Shown one piece after another: positions 1 through 6,707 of a DNA stretch of 7,643 nucleotides. Both the position numbers and the translations under genes were made by a program. Position 1 is the stretch's first letter; each line of letters starts with the position of its first letter. Origin of the DNA: RPQJ01 sp963714645 (GTDB lineage Bacteria; Pseudomonadota; Gammaproteobacteria; Steroidobacterales; Steroidobacteraceae); contig CAVQQX010000055.1 of NCBI GenBank assembly GCA_963714645.1, forward strand, positions 1 to 7,643. Direction: 5' to 3'. Under the pieces are notes generated by a model. That model made no database searches, was not told where the DNA came from, and saw nothing but the letters and a program-made list of their open reading frames with translations.

Positions 1-46
1 GCAGATCCGCGACGTGTTCCCTCGCCAGCTTCGGTATCGCCGCCAT
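1..46 (-). CDS. Possible 5' end of a divergent gene, cut by window edge
   Basis: Reading the minus strand from an ATG at 46-44 gives an open 15-codon start, MAAIPKLAREHVADL, that runs off the left edge. Its codons are mostly G/C-ending like the neighbours, and it would be divergent from the spermidine-dehydrogenase-like gene. A GGGGTGG run on the minus strand just upstream is a poor ribosome binding site. The fragment is too short to assign a family. It could equally be non-coding upstream sequence, so this is a weak call. Confidence 0.25.
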   Translation of the reverse strand, partial: MAAIPKLAREHVADL

Positions 47-106
47 TGGTGCCACCCCGCCCCGGCCTGGCCCGGCCCGACCAACCGCCTTGTTGTTGTC
101 GACACA

Positions 107-112
107 TATACT
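107..112 (+). promoter_or_regulatory. Candidate -10 box upstream of the SpdH-like gene
   Basis: TATACT matches the sigma-70 -10 consensus at five of six bases and lies in a small AT-rich patch within otherwise very GC-rich DNA. Transcription would start near 119, giving a leader of about 46 nt before the ATG at 165. No good -35 box sits at the normal distance: the nearest TTGTTG (90-95) is only 11 nt away, too close. Use of this promoter is inferred. Confidence 0.35.
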
Positions 113-154
113 CGCGAGGGGACCGCGCAATCAAGACACGGCCCGCCCCCCCAC

Positions 155-159
155 GGGAG
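155..159 (+). promoter_or_regulatory. Shine-Dalgarno site that supports the ATG at 165
   Basis: GGGAG ends five nucleotides before the ATG at 165. It supports this start over an in-frame TTG at 90, which has no comparable site and would add 25 residues in front of the twin-arginine motif. Confidence 0.6.
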
Positions 160-164
160 CGAGG

Positions 165-2036
165 ATGAAAGACAGGCTGACGCGTCGCGACTTCCTGGAC
201 GGCATGGCGCTTGCAATCGCGGCCGGCCTCGCACCGGTCGACCTGTGCGCGGAGGGCCGGCTGTCCGTCCCCTACCCCCCTGCACTGACGGGGCTGCGCG
301 GCCAGCACGACGGCTCGTTCGAAGCAGCGCACGGCATGGTGTTCGATCACCGACGCTACCGGCTCGGTGGCTTGCCCGTCGTCGAGGAGTACGACTGCGT
401 CGTCGTGGGCGGTGGCATCAGCGGGCTCGCTGCCGCATGGTTCTACCGGCGGCGCTTCGGTGCCGACGCGCGGATACTCGTGCTGGACAACCACGACGAC
501 TTCGGCGGTCACACCCGGCGCAATGAGTTCACGGCGGGGGATCGCCTGCTGATCGGATACGGCGGCAGCGAGTCGCTGCAGTCGCCGCACGCCAACTTTT
601 CGCCCGTGGTCAAGGAACTGATGAAGGAACTCGGCGTGGACGTTGAGCGCTTCCGGCGCTACTTCGACCAGGCGCTCTATCCAGGTCTCGGTCTGTCGCG
701 TGCCAGCTTCTTCGATCGGGACCGCTTCGGCACCGACAGGCTGGTAAGCGGAGATCCGACCGACTGGGTAGCCGACGACATCCCGCGCGACCGCCGCAAC
801 GAGCGGCCGGTTGAGGCTTTCATCGCCGACTTCCCGCTGCCGCCCGAGGCCCGTCGACAACTCGTGGATCTCTATTCGTCGAAGCGCGTGACGCTTGCCC
901 ACCTCGCCGACGACGCCGCGCGCGACGCCTACCTCGCCCGCCAATCCTACGTCGAGTTCCTGCGCCGGGACTGGGGCCTCGGTGACGACGCGATCGCGTA
1001 CTTCGGCGGCCGGACGCTCGATTTCTTCGGACTGCCGCCCAACCTGGTCCCGGCGCTCGACGCCGCCATGTTCGCCTATCCCGGGTTCGCCGGCATTTCA
1101 ACGGCGACCGACGCTACGGCCAGTGCGGAGCTCGAAGACCCGTACATCCATCACTTCCCCGACGGCAATGCATCGATCGCGCGCTTGCTGGTGCGCAGCC
1201 TCGTGCCGTCGGCGATCCCCGGCTCGACGATGGAAGACATCGTGCTCGCGAAAGCCCGCTATGAGGAGCTCGACCGCCCGCGACACGCGACGCGTATCCG
1301 GCTCGACAGCACCGTCGTACGGGTCGTGAACGGTTCCGCGGGCGTCGAGGTCGGTTACCTCGGCAATCACGACCTGGTCCTGCGGCGCCTGCGCGCGCGG
1401 CACGTGGTAATGGCTTGCTTCAACTCGCTGATCCCTTACGTGACGGAAGGGCTGCCGGACCAGCAGGCCGCGGCGCTCGGACTCAACGTGAAGTCGCCGC
1501 TGGTGTACTCGAAGGTGCTGGTGCGCAACTGGAGACCGTGGGTCGAGCTCGGCGTCCACGAGATCTACGGTGTCGCGAGCCACCACTCGCGCGTCAAGCT
1601 CGACTACCCGGTCGCGATGGGCGGGTACCGCAACCCGACCCGTCCGGACGAGCCGATGGTGCTGCACCTCGTGCACGTTCCGACCGTGCCGGGTATCGAC
1701 GAGCCACGCGCCGCCCTGCGCGCGTCCCGCGGTCTGCTGCTGCGGGCGAGCTTCGCTGATCACGAGGCCGCGATCCGCCGCGACCTGTCGCGGATGCTCG
1801 GGCCCGGCGGATTCGACGACCGGCGCGACATACTCGCCATCACCGTCAACCGCTGGTCGCATGGCTACGCATGGGGCTCCAATACGCTCGTCGAAGACGA
1901 GGTGGCGGCGAGGACCGCCATGCAGCGGGCGCGATCCAGGGTCGGCAACGTGGTGATCGCCAACTCCGACGCAGGCTGGTCGGCCTACGCGCACTCTGCG
2001 ATCGACGAGGCGCACCGGGCCGTCGGCGAGTTGTAG
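165..2036 (+). CDS. Tat-exported FAD-dependent oxidoreductase, spermidine dehydrogenase-like
   Basis: Probable flavoprotein amine dehydrogenase of 623 residues. The N-terminus carries TRRDFLDG (residues 6-13, R7-R8) followed by a moderately hydrophobic stretch, a twin-arginine signal, so the folded protein probably acts in the periplasm. An NAD/FAD Rossmann motif GGGISG lies at 82-87, with the second-strand acidic region and a DDFGGH motif at about 108-116. The tail near 599-615 (IANSDAGWSAYAHSAIDEAH) resembles the C-terminal FAD-contacting segment of the amine oxidase superfamily. The RRDFL signal plus a YPPALTGLRG segment at 37-46 recalls Pseudomonas aeruginosa SpdH and related bacterial proteins. 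Spermidine dehydrogenase cleaves spermidine to 1,3-diaminopropane and 4-aminobutanal; the Serratia enzyme is known to carry FAD and heme. The substrate here is inferred from resemblance; another amine is possible. The ATG at 165 is chosen because it places the Tat motif at residue 6 and has a ribosome binding site. The signal peptide lacks a clear AxA cleavage site, so the protein might stay membrane-anchored. A PLP enzyme gene follows after 37 nt on the same strand. Confidence 0.82.
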   Translation: MKDRLTRRDFLDGMALAIAAGLAPVDLCAEGRLSVPYPPALTGLRGQHDGSFEAAHGMVFDHRRYRLGGLPVVEEYDCVVVGGGISGLAAAWFYRRRFGADARILVLDNHDDFGGHTRRNEFTAGDRLLIGYGGSESLQSPHANFSPVVKELMKELGVDVERFRRYFDQALYPGLGLSRASFFDRDRFGTDRLVSGDPTDWVADDIPRDRRNERPVEAFIADFPLPPEARRQLVDLYSSKRVTLAHLADDAARDAYLARQSYVEFLRRDWGLGDDAIAYFGGRTLDFFGLPPNLVPALDAAMFAYPGFAGISTATDATASAELEDPYIHHFPDGNASIARLLVRSLVPSAIPGSTMEDIVLAKARYEELDRPRHATRIRLDSTVVRVVNGSAGVEVGYLGNHDLVLRRLRARHVVMACFNSLIPYVTEGLPDQQAAALGLNVKSPLVYSKVLVRNWRPWVELGVHEIYGVASHHSRVKLDYPVAMGGYRNPTRPDEPMVLHLVHVPTVPGIDEPRAALRASRGLLLRASFADHEAAIRRDLSRMLGPGGFDDRRDILAITVNRWSHGYAWGSNTLVEDEVAARTAMQRARSRVGNVVIANSDAGWSAYAHSAIDEAHRAVGEL

Positions 2037-2073
2037 ACTGCGCGGCATTTACCTCGACGGGGAACTGCCTCCA

Positions 2074-3369
2074 ATGGCCTACGACAGCTACCACAAGCGC
2101 AGGATCGGCAAACGGGTCCTGCGGCCCGAGACCCAGATGATGGGGTACGGGTACGACGCGCGGCTCTCGGAGGGTTCGCTCAAGCCGCCGGTGTTCCTGA
2201 CGTCCACCTTCGTCTTCAGGAGCGCCCAGGACGGCAAGGACTTCTTCGACTACACCTCCGGTCGCAAGGAACCGCCCCCGGGCGAGGCCGCGGGCCTCGT
2301 CTACTCACGCTTCAACAACCCGAACCTCGAGGTGCTCGAGGACCGGCTCGCGCTCTGGGAGGGCGGCGAGGCCGGGCTCGTGTTCTCGAGCGGCATGTCC
2401 GCGATTGCCACGACCCTCTGGACCTATCTGCGCCCGAACGACGTCGTGCTGATCAGCCAGCCGCTCTACGGCGGCACCGAGACGCTGATCGAAAAGACCC
2501 TGCCCAATTTCGGGATCCGGTCGGTGGGCGTGGCGGATGCGTGCGACCGGGAGGCGGTGATGGGCGCCGCGGCGCAGGCCCTGGCGCTCGCGCGGGAGCA
2601 CGGTGGACGCGTGAGCCTGATCGTGACCGAGACGCCGGCCAACCCGACCAACAGCCTCGTCGACCTGCGCCTGATGCGCGAGGCGTCCGAATGGCTCGCG
2701 CGCGAGCAGGGCGGGACGCGGCCGCCGCTCGCCGTGGACAACACCTTTCTCGGCCCGGTATTCCAGCGACCGCTGGAGCACGGCGCCGATCTCATCATGT
2801 ATTCGCTGACGAAATACGTCGGCGGGCATTCGGACCTCGTCGCGGGCGGCGTGGTGGGCTCGAAGAGCCTGGTGAAACCCATCCGCCTGCTGCGCAGCGC
2901 CATGGGCTCGCAGCTCGACCCGAATTCCGCCTGGATGATCATGCGCTCGATGGAAACGCTGGCGCTGCGCATGCACAAGGCTGCCGAGAATGCCGCCGTC
3001 GTGGCGCGCTACCTCGCGCAGCACCCGAAGGTCGAGTCGGTGAACTACCTCGGGTTCCTGCTCAACGACGACCCGCGACACGCGGTCTTCGAGCGCCAGT
3101 GCGAGAGCGCGGGCTCGACGTTTGCGTTCTACGTCAAGGGCGGCGAGGCGGAGGCCTTCCGCTTCCTCGACGCCCTGCAGGTCATCAAGCTGGCCGTGAG
3201 TCTCGGCGGCACCGAGTCGCTGATCTCGCACCCGGCCTCCACGACGCACTCCGGGGTGCCGAAGGAGACCCGCGATCGCCTCGGCGTCACGGACTCGATG
3301 GTGCGCCTGTCGGTTGGGATCGAGCATCCCGACGACCTCGTCGCGGACCTCGAGCAGGCGCTCGGCTAG
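2074..3369 (+). CDS. Cystathionine gamma-synthase / methionine gamma-lyase family PLP enzyme
   Basis: A cytosolic, fold-type I PLP enzyme of the Cys/Met metabolism family, 431 residues (family members are usually about 380-430), which act on homoserine esters, cystathionine or methionine. Visible active-site residues are Y77 and R79 in YSRFNNPN (phosphate contacts from the neighbouring subunit), SSGM at 105-108, Y132 in LYGGTE (stacks on the cofactor), D222 in VDNT (pyridine nitrogen), K247 in SLTK (Schiff-base lysine) and R411 in VRLSVG (substrate carboxylate). All key positions are present. The position matching the catalytic Cys116 of Pseudomonas methionine gamma-lyase is Gly134, as in cystathionine gamma-synthases, which argues against a classical methionine gamma-lyase. 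A longer insert, YTSGRKEPPPGEAAG (60-74), precedes YSR and seems typical of one proteobacterial subgroup. The exact reaction (synthase, sulfhydrylase or lyase) cannot be fixed from sequence. The start ATG has a modest GGGGA site 11 nt upstream. The gene is probably co-transcribed with the oxidoreductase gene 37 nt upstream, and its stop overlaps that of the convergent regulator. Confidence 0.9.
   Translation: MAYDSYHKRRIGKRVLRPETQMMGYGYDARLSEGSLKPPVFLTSTFVFRSAQDGKDFFDYTSGRKEPPPGEAAGLVYSRFNNPNLEVLEDRLALWEGGEAGLVFSSGMSAIATTLWTYLRPNDVVLISQPLYGGTETLIEKTLPNFGIRSVGVADACDREAVMGAAAQALALAREHGGRVSLIVTETPANPTNSLVDLRLMREASEWLAREQGGTRPPLAVDNTFLGPVFQRPLEHGADLIMYSLTKYVGGHSDLVAGGVVGSKSLVKPIRLLRSAMGSQLDPNSAWMIMRSMETLALRMHKAAENAAVVARYLAQHPKVESVNYLGFLLNDDPRHAVFERQCESAGSTFAFYVKGGEAEAFRFLDALQVIKLAVSLGGTESLISHPASTTHSGVPKETRDRLGVTDSMVRLSVGIEHPDDLVADLEQALG
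3366..3369. other. Convergent genes sharing overlapping stop codons in CTAG
   Basis: The plus-strand PLP gene stops with TAG at 3367-3369 and the minus-strand regulator stops with TAG at 3368-3366, both read from the same palindromic CTAG. There is therefore no intergenic space for a terminator. Any termination signal must lie inside the opposing coding sequence, so the 3' ends of the two transcripts are likely to overlap. Confidence 0.95.
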
Positions 3370-4439
3370 GCAAAGCCGCCGTCGCGGGCCAGCACGATGG
3401 CCCGGGCGCGCGAGTCCACGTCCAGCTTGCTGAAAATGGCGGTGAGGTGGTTGCGCACCGTCTTCTCGCTGATGAACAGCTTGTCCGCAATCTCGCCGTT
3501 GCTGAATCCACCGGCAACGAGCTCCAGCACCCGGCGTTCGCGCGCCGTCAGAGTTGCGAAGAGCGCCGGGTTCCGGACCTGGCCCGCGTGTTCACCGGAC
3601 GTGCGCTCGACGCCGAGAAACTCGTCGACGGCCGCGCGGAATCGCGCCCAGGCTGGCTCGTCCGCGAGCAGCACGTGGTTGCGGCTGTCGAGTTCGACGA
3701 ACTGCGCGCCGGGGATGCCGGTCGCGAGCTCCCGGCCCAGCTTGAAGGGGATCGCGGCATCGTGGCGGCTGTGCACGACCAGCGTAGGCGCCGCCACCTC
3801 GGCCAGCCGGTGCCGGATGTCGACCTCGCCGAAGGCGTCGAGGATGCGGGCTGCGATGGCGGGCTTGCTGGTCACCCGCATCAGGTCGTCGAACCACTTC
3901 TCCTGCTCGGGGCTCGCACCGGGGATGAAGATCGACGTGAAGACCTGCCGGAAGGCCGGGTTCGGCTGGCCCCAGCCGCTCTCGATCAGGCCGAACAGCG
4001 AACGCGCCTGTTGCGCCGCCGTCGGGCCGGCCTTGTACCAGCCGTAAGGAAACGCGCCGAACAGCACGAGCTTCGCAACCCGCTCGGGGTGTCGGCACGC
4101 GTATTCGATCGCCACGGAACCACCCTGGGAAATCCCGAGCAGCGCGAACCGGTCGACGCCGGCCGCTTCGACCACCGCTTCGAGGTCGGCGACCTGCGCG
4201 TCTAGCGACAGGTCGGCCACCGTCCAGTCGGACAGGCCGCAACCGCGCGCGTCGTAGCGCAGCAGCGTGTGGCGTGACGACAGGAACTCGAACCAGTGGC
4301 GCCAGACCGGGCTCTGCCAGTCGACCTCCAGGTGCGAGAGCCAGTTCGCGGCCTTCACGATGGGCTCGCCCGCGCCGGACTGCGCGTAGGCGAGGCGCAC
4401 CCCGTCGCTGCTCTTCGTGAAGCGAATCGTCTGGTCCAT
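3366..4439 (-). CDS. Alpha/beta hydrolase fused to a C-terminal LuxR DNA-binding domain
   Basis: A 357-residue two-domain protein, probably a cytosolic one-component transcription regulator. Residues about 8-277 form an alpha/beta hydrolase: YDARGCGLSD (62-71), nucleophile elbow GISQGG with Ser104, Asp227 in SRHDAAIP and His255 in SRNHVLL, so an intact Ser-Asp-His triad is visible. Residues about 296-352 form a LuxR/GerE helix-turn-helix with the family landmarks LTARER, GFSNGEIADKL, ISEKTVRNHLTAIFSKL and RARAI. A short hydrophilic linker (about 278-293) joins them. No phospho-receiver domain is present. This hydrolase type is known fused to LuxR or adenylate cyclase domains in several bacteria; its ligand is generally unknown. 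I infer that it binds or hydrolyses a small ester or lactone-like molecule and changes DNA binding; it might be purely a sensor or an active enzyme. The ATG has only a weak GGA site 7 nt upstream. The gene is divergent from a 40-aa membrane ORF, a natural candidate target. Confidence 0.88.
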   Translation of the reverse strand: MDQTIRFTKSSDGVRLAYAQSGAGEPIVKAANWLSHLEVDWQSPVWRHWFEFLSSRHTLLRYDARGCGLSDWTVADLSLDAQVADLEAVVEAAGVDRFALLGISQGGSVAIEYACRHPERVAKLVLFGAFPYGWYKAGPTAAQQARSLFGLIESGWGQPNPAFRQVFTSIFIPGASPEQEKWFDDLMRVTSKPAIAARILDAFGEVDIRHRLAEVAAPTLVVHSRHDAAIPFKLGRELATGIPGAQFVELDSRNHVLLADEPAWARFRAAVDEFLGVERTSGEHAGQVRNPALFATLTARERRVLELVAGGFSNGEIADKLFISEKTVRNHLTAIFSKLDVDSRARAIVLARDGGFA

Positions 4440-4472
4440 CGGCTAGTCCACGGCCCTCGGCCGCGGCCAAGG

Positions 4473-4499
4473 TTACACGAGGCCGGGTGGGACAAATAT
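4473..4499 (+). promoter_or_regulatory. Weak candidate promoter toward the 40-aa membrane ORF
   Basis: TTACAC (4473-4478) and AAATAT (4494-4499), separated by 15 nt, lie in the only AT-richer patch of the 153-nt divergent intergenic region. Both boxes match consensus poorly and the spacer is short, so this is a placeholder for where transcription might start. The rest of the region also holds a perfect 10-bp palindrome GGCCGCGGCC (4459-4468), which could be an operator or chance in GC-rich DNA. Confidence 0.2.
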
Positions 4500-4520
4500 C
4501 CCGACGGCCGGGGCCGTAAA
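4493..4520 (-). promoter_or_regulatory. Weak candidate promoter toward the hydrolase-LuxR gene
   Basis: On the minus strand TTTACG (4520-4515) and TATTTG (4498-4493) are separated by 16 nt, matching the -35 and -10 consensus at four and three of six bases. A start near 4487 would give a leader of about 48 nt. It overlaps the candidate for the opposite direction, so the two genes could compete for polymerase or share a regulator. Low confidence. Confidence 0.2.
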
Positions 4521-4578
4521 TTGAGTCCACTGCCTCATGCGCGGCGTGCGTCCGCCCCGCAACATCCGTCCATCACGC

Positions 4579-4584
4579 AGGAGG
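4579..4584 (+). promoter_or_regulatory. Strong Shine-Dalgarno site of the 40-aa ORF
   Basis: A perfect AGGAGG sits 8 nt before the ATG at 4593. It is one of the two best ribosome binding sites in the window and the main reason to take this short ORF as a real gene. Confidence 0.75.
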
Positions 4585-4592
4585 AGACTCAC

Positions 4593-4715
4593 ATGTTCGA
4601 ACGCAACCCCAACGATCGTTATGCCGGTTACGTGTATTCGGCGGTCATCGTGCTTTCGGCCGCGTTGGCCGGGCTGCTGCTACGCGCGAGCTTCGCCATG
4701 CAGGTCGTCGCCTGA
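4593..4715 (+). CDS. Small single-pass membrane protein, 40 aa, unknown function
   Basis: A 40-codon ORF starting MFERNPNDRYAGY, followed by one hydrophobic helix at about residues 13-30 (YSAVIVLSAALAGLLL core), Arg31 and a short tail ending AMQVVA. This looks like a single-pass inner-membrane protein; there is no Cys lipobox and no obvious cleavage site. The start has a perfect AGGAGG at 8-nt spacing. Thirty-two of 40 codons end in G or C, consistent with coding in this genome though a little below the surrounding genes. I do not recognise the family. It is divergent from the hydrolase-LuxR regulator and convergent with the ABC exporter gene, whose stop lies 19 nt away. It could be a regulated small membrane protein, a helper of a membrane complex, or (less likely) a chance ORF with a good ribosome site. 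Confidence 0.62.
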   Translation: MFERNPNDRYAGYVYSAVIVLSAALAGLLLRASFAMQVVA

Positions 4716-4721
4716 CCCGCC

Positions 4722-4733
4722 ACGCCGCGGCGT
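4722..4733. repeat. 12-bp palindrome between two convergent genes
   Basis: ACGCCGCGGCGT is a perfect inverted repeat lying entirely within the 19-nt gap between the stop of the 40-aa ORF (4715) and the stop of the ABC exporter (4735). As RNA it could form only a short stem, and no T-run follows in either direction, so it is at best a weak bidirectional terminator. Confidence 0.3.
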
Positions 4734-4734
4734 C

Positions 4735-6666
4735 TCATCCGGACCCGTCGCGCCGGAAGCGCTCGATACCCGGCACGACCGGCTCCTGGAGATCGAGCGC
4801 GGGCTCGGCGCCGGGCGTCGGGCCGGCATCCTGCTCGTCGGCGCTCTCGCCGAGGAACCCGCCGCTCTGGTGCGCCCACAATCGCGCGTACAGACCGCCC
4901 TGCGCGAGCAGGGAGGCGTGGTCGCCCTCCTCCACGATGCGGCCGGCATCCATGACGACCAGCCGATCCATCGCGGCGATGGTCGAGAGGCGGTGCGCGA
5001 TCGCCACCACGGTCTTGCCTTCCATCAGGCGGTAGAGGCTCTGCTGGATGGCGGTCTCGACCTCGCTGTCGAGCGCGCTCGTGGCCTCGTCGAGCAGCAG
5101 GATCGGCGCGTCCTTGAGCATCACGCGGGCGATCGCCACGCGCTGGCGCTGGCCGCCGCTCAGCTTGACGCCGCGCTCGCCGACGTGCGCGTCGTACGCG
5201 CGGCGTCCGGCCGGATCGCCGAGGCCCAGGATGAACTCGTGCGCCTCGGCACGACGCGCCGCAGCCACCATCTGCTCGTCCGTGGCGTCCGGTCGCCCGT
5301 ACAGGATGTTGTCGCGCACCGAGCGGTGCAGCAGCGAGGTGTCCTGCGTGACCATGCCGATCTGCGCGCGCAGGCTGTCCTGCGTCACCCCGGCGATGTC
5401 CTGGCCGTCGATCAGGATGCGCCCGCCGGCCACGTCGTAGAAGCGCAGCAGCAGGTTCACGACCGTGCTCTTGCCCGCGCCCGAGCGTCCGACGAGGCCG
5501 ATCTTCTCGCCCGGCCGGATCACGAGCGTCAGGTCGTCCACGACCTTGCGCTCGCCGCCATAGCCGAAGCGCACGTGCTCGAAGCGGATCTCGCCGCGCG
5601 ACACCACGAGCGGGGCCGCCCCCGGGCGGTCCACGATGGCGAGCGGCCGCGCCAGCGTGTTGATGCCGTCGCGCACCGTGCCCACGTGCTCGAACAGCGA
5701 GGCGAACTCCCACATGATCCAGTGGGAGATGCCGTTCAGGCGCAGCGCCATCGCGGTGGCGGCAGCAACCGCGCCGATACCGACTTCCCCGCGGGTCCAG
5801 AGCCACAGCGTGAGTCCCGCGGTGCCCGCGATCAGCGACATGCTGAGCAGGTGGTTCACGACCTCGAAGCCGCTCACCAGGCGCATCTGCGCGTAGGCCG
5901 TCTGCATGAACTCCTGCATGGCGGAGCGCGCGAACGACGCCTCGCGGCGGGCGTGCGAGAAGAGCTTGACGGTGGCGATGTTGGTGTAGGCGTCGGTGAC
6001 GCGGCCGGTCATGAGCGAGCGCGCGTCGGCCTGCTCCGCCGCCACCCGGCCGAGCCGTGGCACGAAGAACGCGAGCGCCGCCGAGTAGAGCGCCAGCCAG
6101 GCGAGGAACGGCACGAGGATCCAGGGATCGAAGCCGCCGACCACGCTCACCATGGTGACGAAATAGATGATCACGAACACCATGATGTCCGCGACGATCA
6201 TCCACGTGTCGCGCACGGCGAGCGCGGTCTGCATCACCTTGGTGGCGATTCGTCCGGCGAACTCGTCCTGGTAGAAGCTCATGCTCTGCCCGAGCAGCAG
6301 GCGATGGAAGTTCCAGCGCAGGCGCATCGGGAAGTTGGCGGCGAGCGCCTGGTGCTTGAGGAGCGTGGCGAGCGTGACCACGAGCGGACTCGCCGCGATG
6401 ATCGCGGCGAGCAAGAGCAGGCTGCGGCGCTCCTCCTGCCAGAGCATCGCCGGCTCGACGGCGGCCAGCCAGTCCACCACGCGCCCGAGCATCGCGAACA
6501 ACGCCGCTTCGAACGCGCCGATGAGCGCGGTGCAGAGGGTCAGCCCGAGCAGGAACGGCCGCATGCCCTCCGAGCACACCCAGAGGAAGCGGAAGAAGTC
6601 GCGCGGCGGCGTGCGCGGCTCCTCCGCCGGGTACGGATCGACCCGTCTCTCGAAGTAACGGAACAC
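4735..6666 (-). CDS. ABC exporter half-transporter (fused permease and ATPase), MsbA-like
   Basis: A 643-residue type IV ABC exporter subunit that would dimerise in the inner membrane to expel a substrate driven by ATP. After an approximately 35-residue cytosolic lead (VDPYPAEEPRTPP at 9-21) comes a six-helix membrane domain at about 37-335, with hydrophobic segments near 37-58, 83-102, 155-177, 181-201, 272-291 and 297-312. The nucleotide-binding domain covers about 357-595: A-loop Tyr369, Walker A GRSGAGKST (393-401), Q-loop Gln441, signature LSGGQ (502-506), Walker B ILLLDE (522-527), D-loop SALD (530-533) and H-loop His558. All catalytic elements are intact. The last 40 or so residues are an acidic, proline-rich tail without recognisable domain. 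The substrate cannot be told; lipid, peptide or drug export are all possible. The start is GTG at 6666-6664, chosen because AGGAGG lies 6 nt upstream. It follows the AlaX gene by 41 nt on the same strand and is probably co-transcribed. Confidence 0.92.
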   Translation of the reverse strand: MFRYFERRVDPYPAEEPRTPPRDFFRFLWVCSEGMRPFLLGLTLCTALIGAFEAALFAMLGRVVDWLAAVEPAMLWQEERRSLLLLAAIIAASPLVVTLATLLKHQALAANFPMRLRWNFHRLLLGQSMSFYQDEFAGRIATKVMQTALAVRDTWMIVADIMVFVIIYFVTMVSVVGGFDPWILVPFLAWLALYSAALAFFVPRLGRVAAEQADARSLMTGRVTDAYTNIATVKLFSHARREASFARSAMQEFMQTAYAQMRLVSGFEVVNHLLSMSLIAGTAGLTLWLWTRGEVGIGAVAAATAMALRLNGISHWIMWEFASLFEHVGTVRDGINTLARPLAIVDRPGAAPLVVSRGEIRFEHVRFGYGGERKVVDDLTLVIRPGEKIGLVGRSGAGKSTVVNLLLRFYDVAGGRILIDGQDIAGVTQDSLRAQIGMVTQDTSLLHRSVRDNILYGRPDATDEQMVAAARRAEAHEFILGLGDPAGRRAYDAHVGERGVKLSGGQRQRVAIARVMLKDAPILLLDEATSALDSEVETAIQQSLYRLMEGKTVVAIAHRLSTIAAMDRLVVMDAGRIVEEGDHASLLAQGGLYARLWAHQSGGFLGESADEQDAGPTPGAEPALDLQEPVVPGIERFRRDGSG

Positions 6667-6672
6667 GCGAGG

Positions 6673-6678
6673 CCTCCT
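6673..6678 (-). promoter_or_regulatory. Shine-Dalgarno site deciding a GTG start
   Basis: On the minus strand AGGAGG lies 6 nt upstream of the GTG at 6666-6664. It fixes this unusual start codon for the ABC exporter, in the 41-nt gap after the AlaX gene. Confidence 0.8.
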
Positions 6679-6707
6679 GCGCCGGCCGCCATCATCTCAC
6701 GGCGTGG

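Noticed and set aside
90..164. Upstream TTG start extending the oxidoreductase by 25 residues
   Set aside because: It would bury the twin-arginine motif at residue 32, lacks a ribosome site, and overlaps the candidate -10 box; the ATG at 165 is better supported.
1098..2048. Minus-strand 316-codon open frame opposite the SpdH-like gene
   Set aside because: No recognisable motif, composition rich in Arg, Val and His, and it lies antisense to a gene with FAD and Tat motifs.
2541..4205. Plus-strand 554-codon open frame spanning the end of the PLP gene and most of the regulator
   Set aside because: It is a frame shadow of the PLP gene and then antisense of the regulator; composition is low-complexity Arg/Ala/Gly-rich and it has no motif.
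4459..4468. GGCCGCGGCC palindrome as a regulator operator
   Set aside because: Perfect 10-bp G/C-only palindromes arise easily in DNA of this composition, and nothing else supports a binding site.
4722..4733. ACGCCGCGGCGT as a proper rho-independent terminator
   Set aside because: The stem would be only about four pairs around a CGCG loop, and there is no T-run on either strand.
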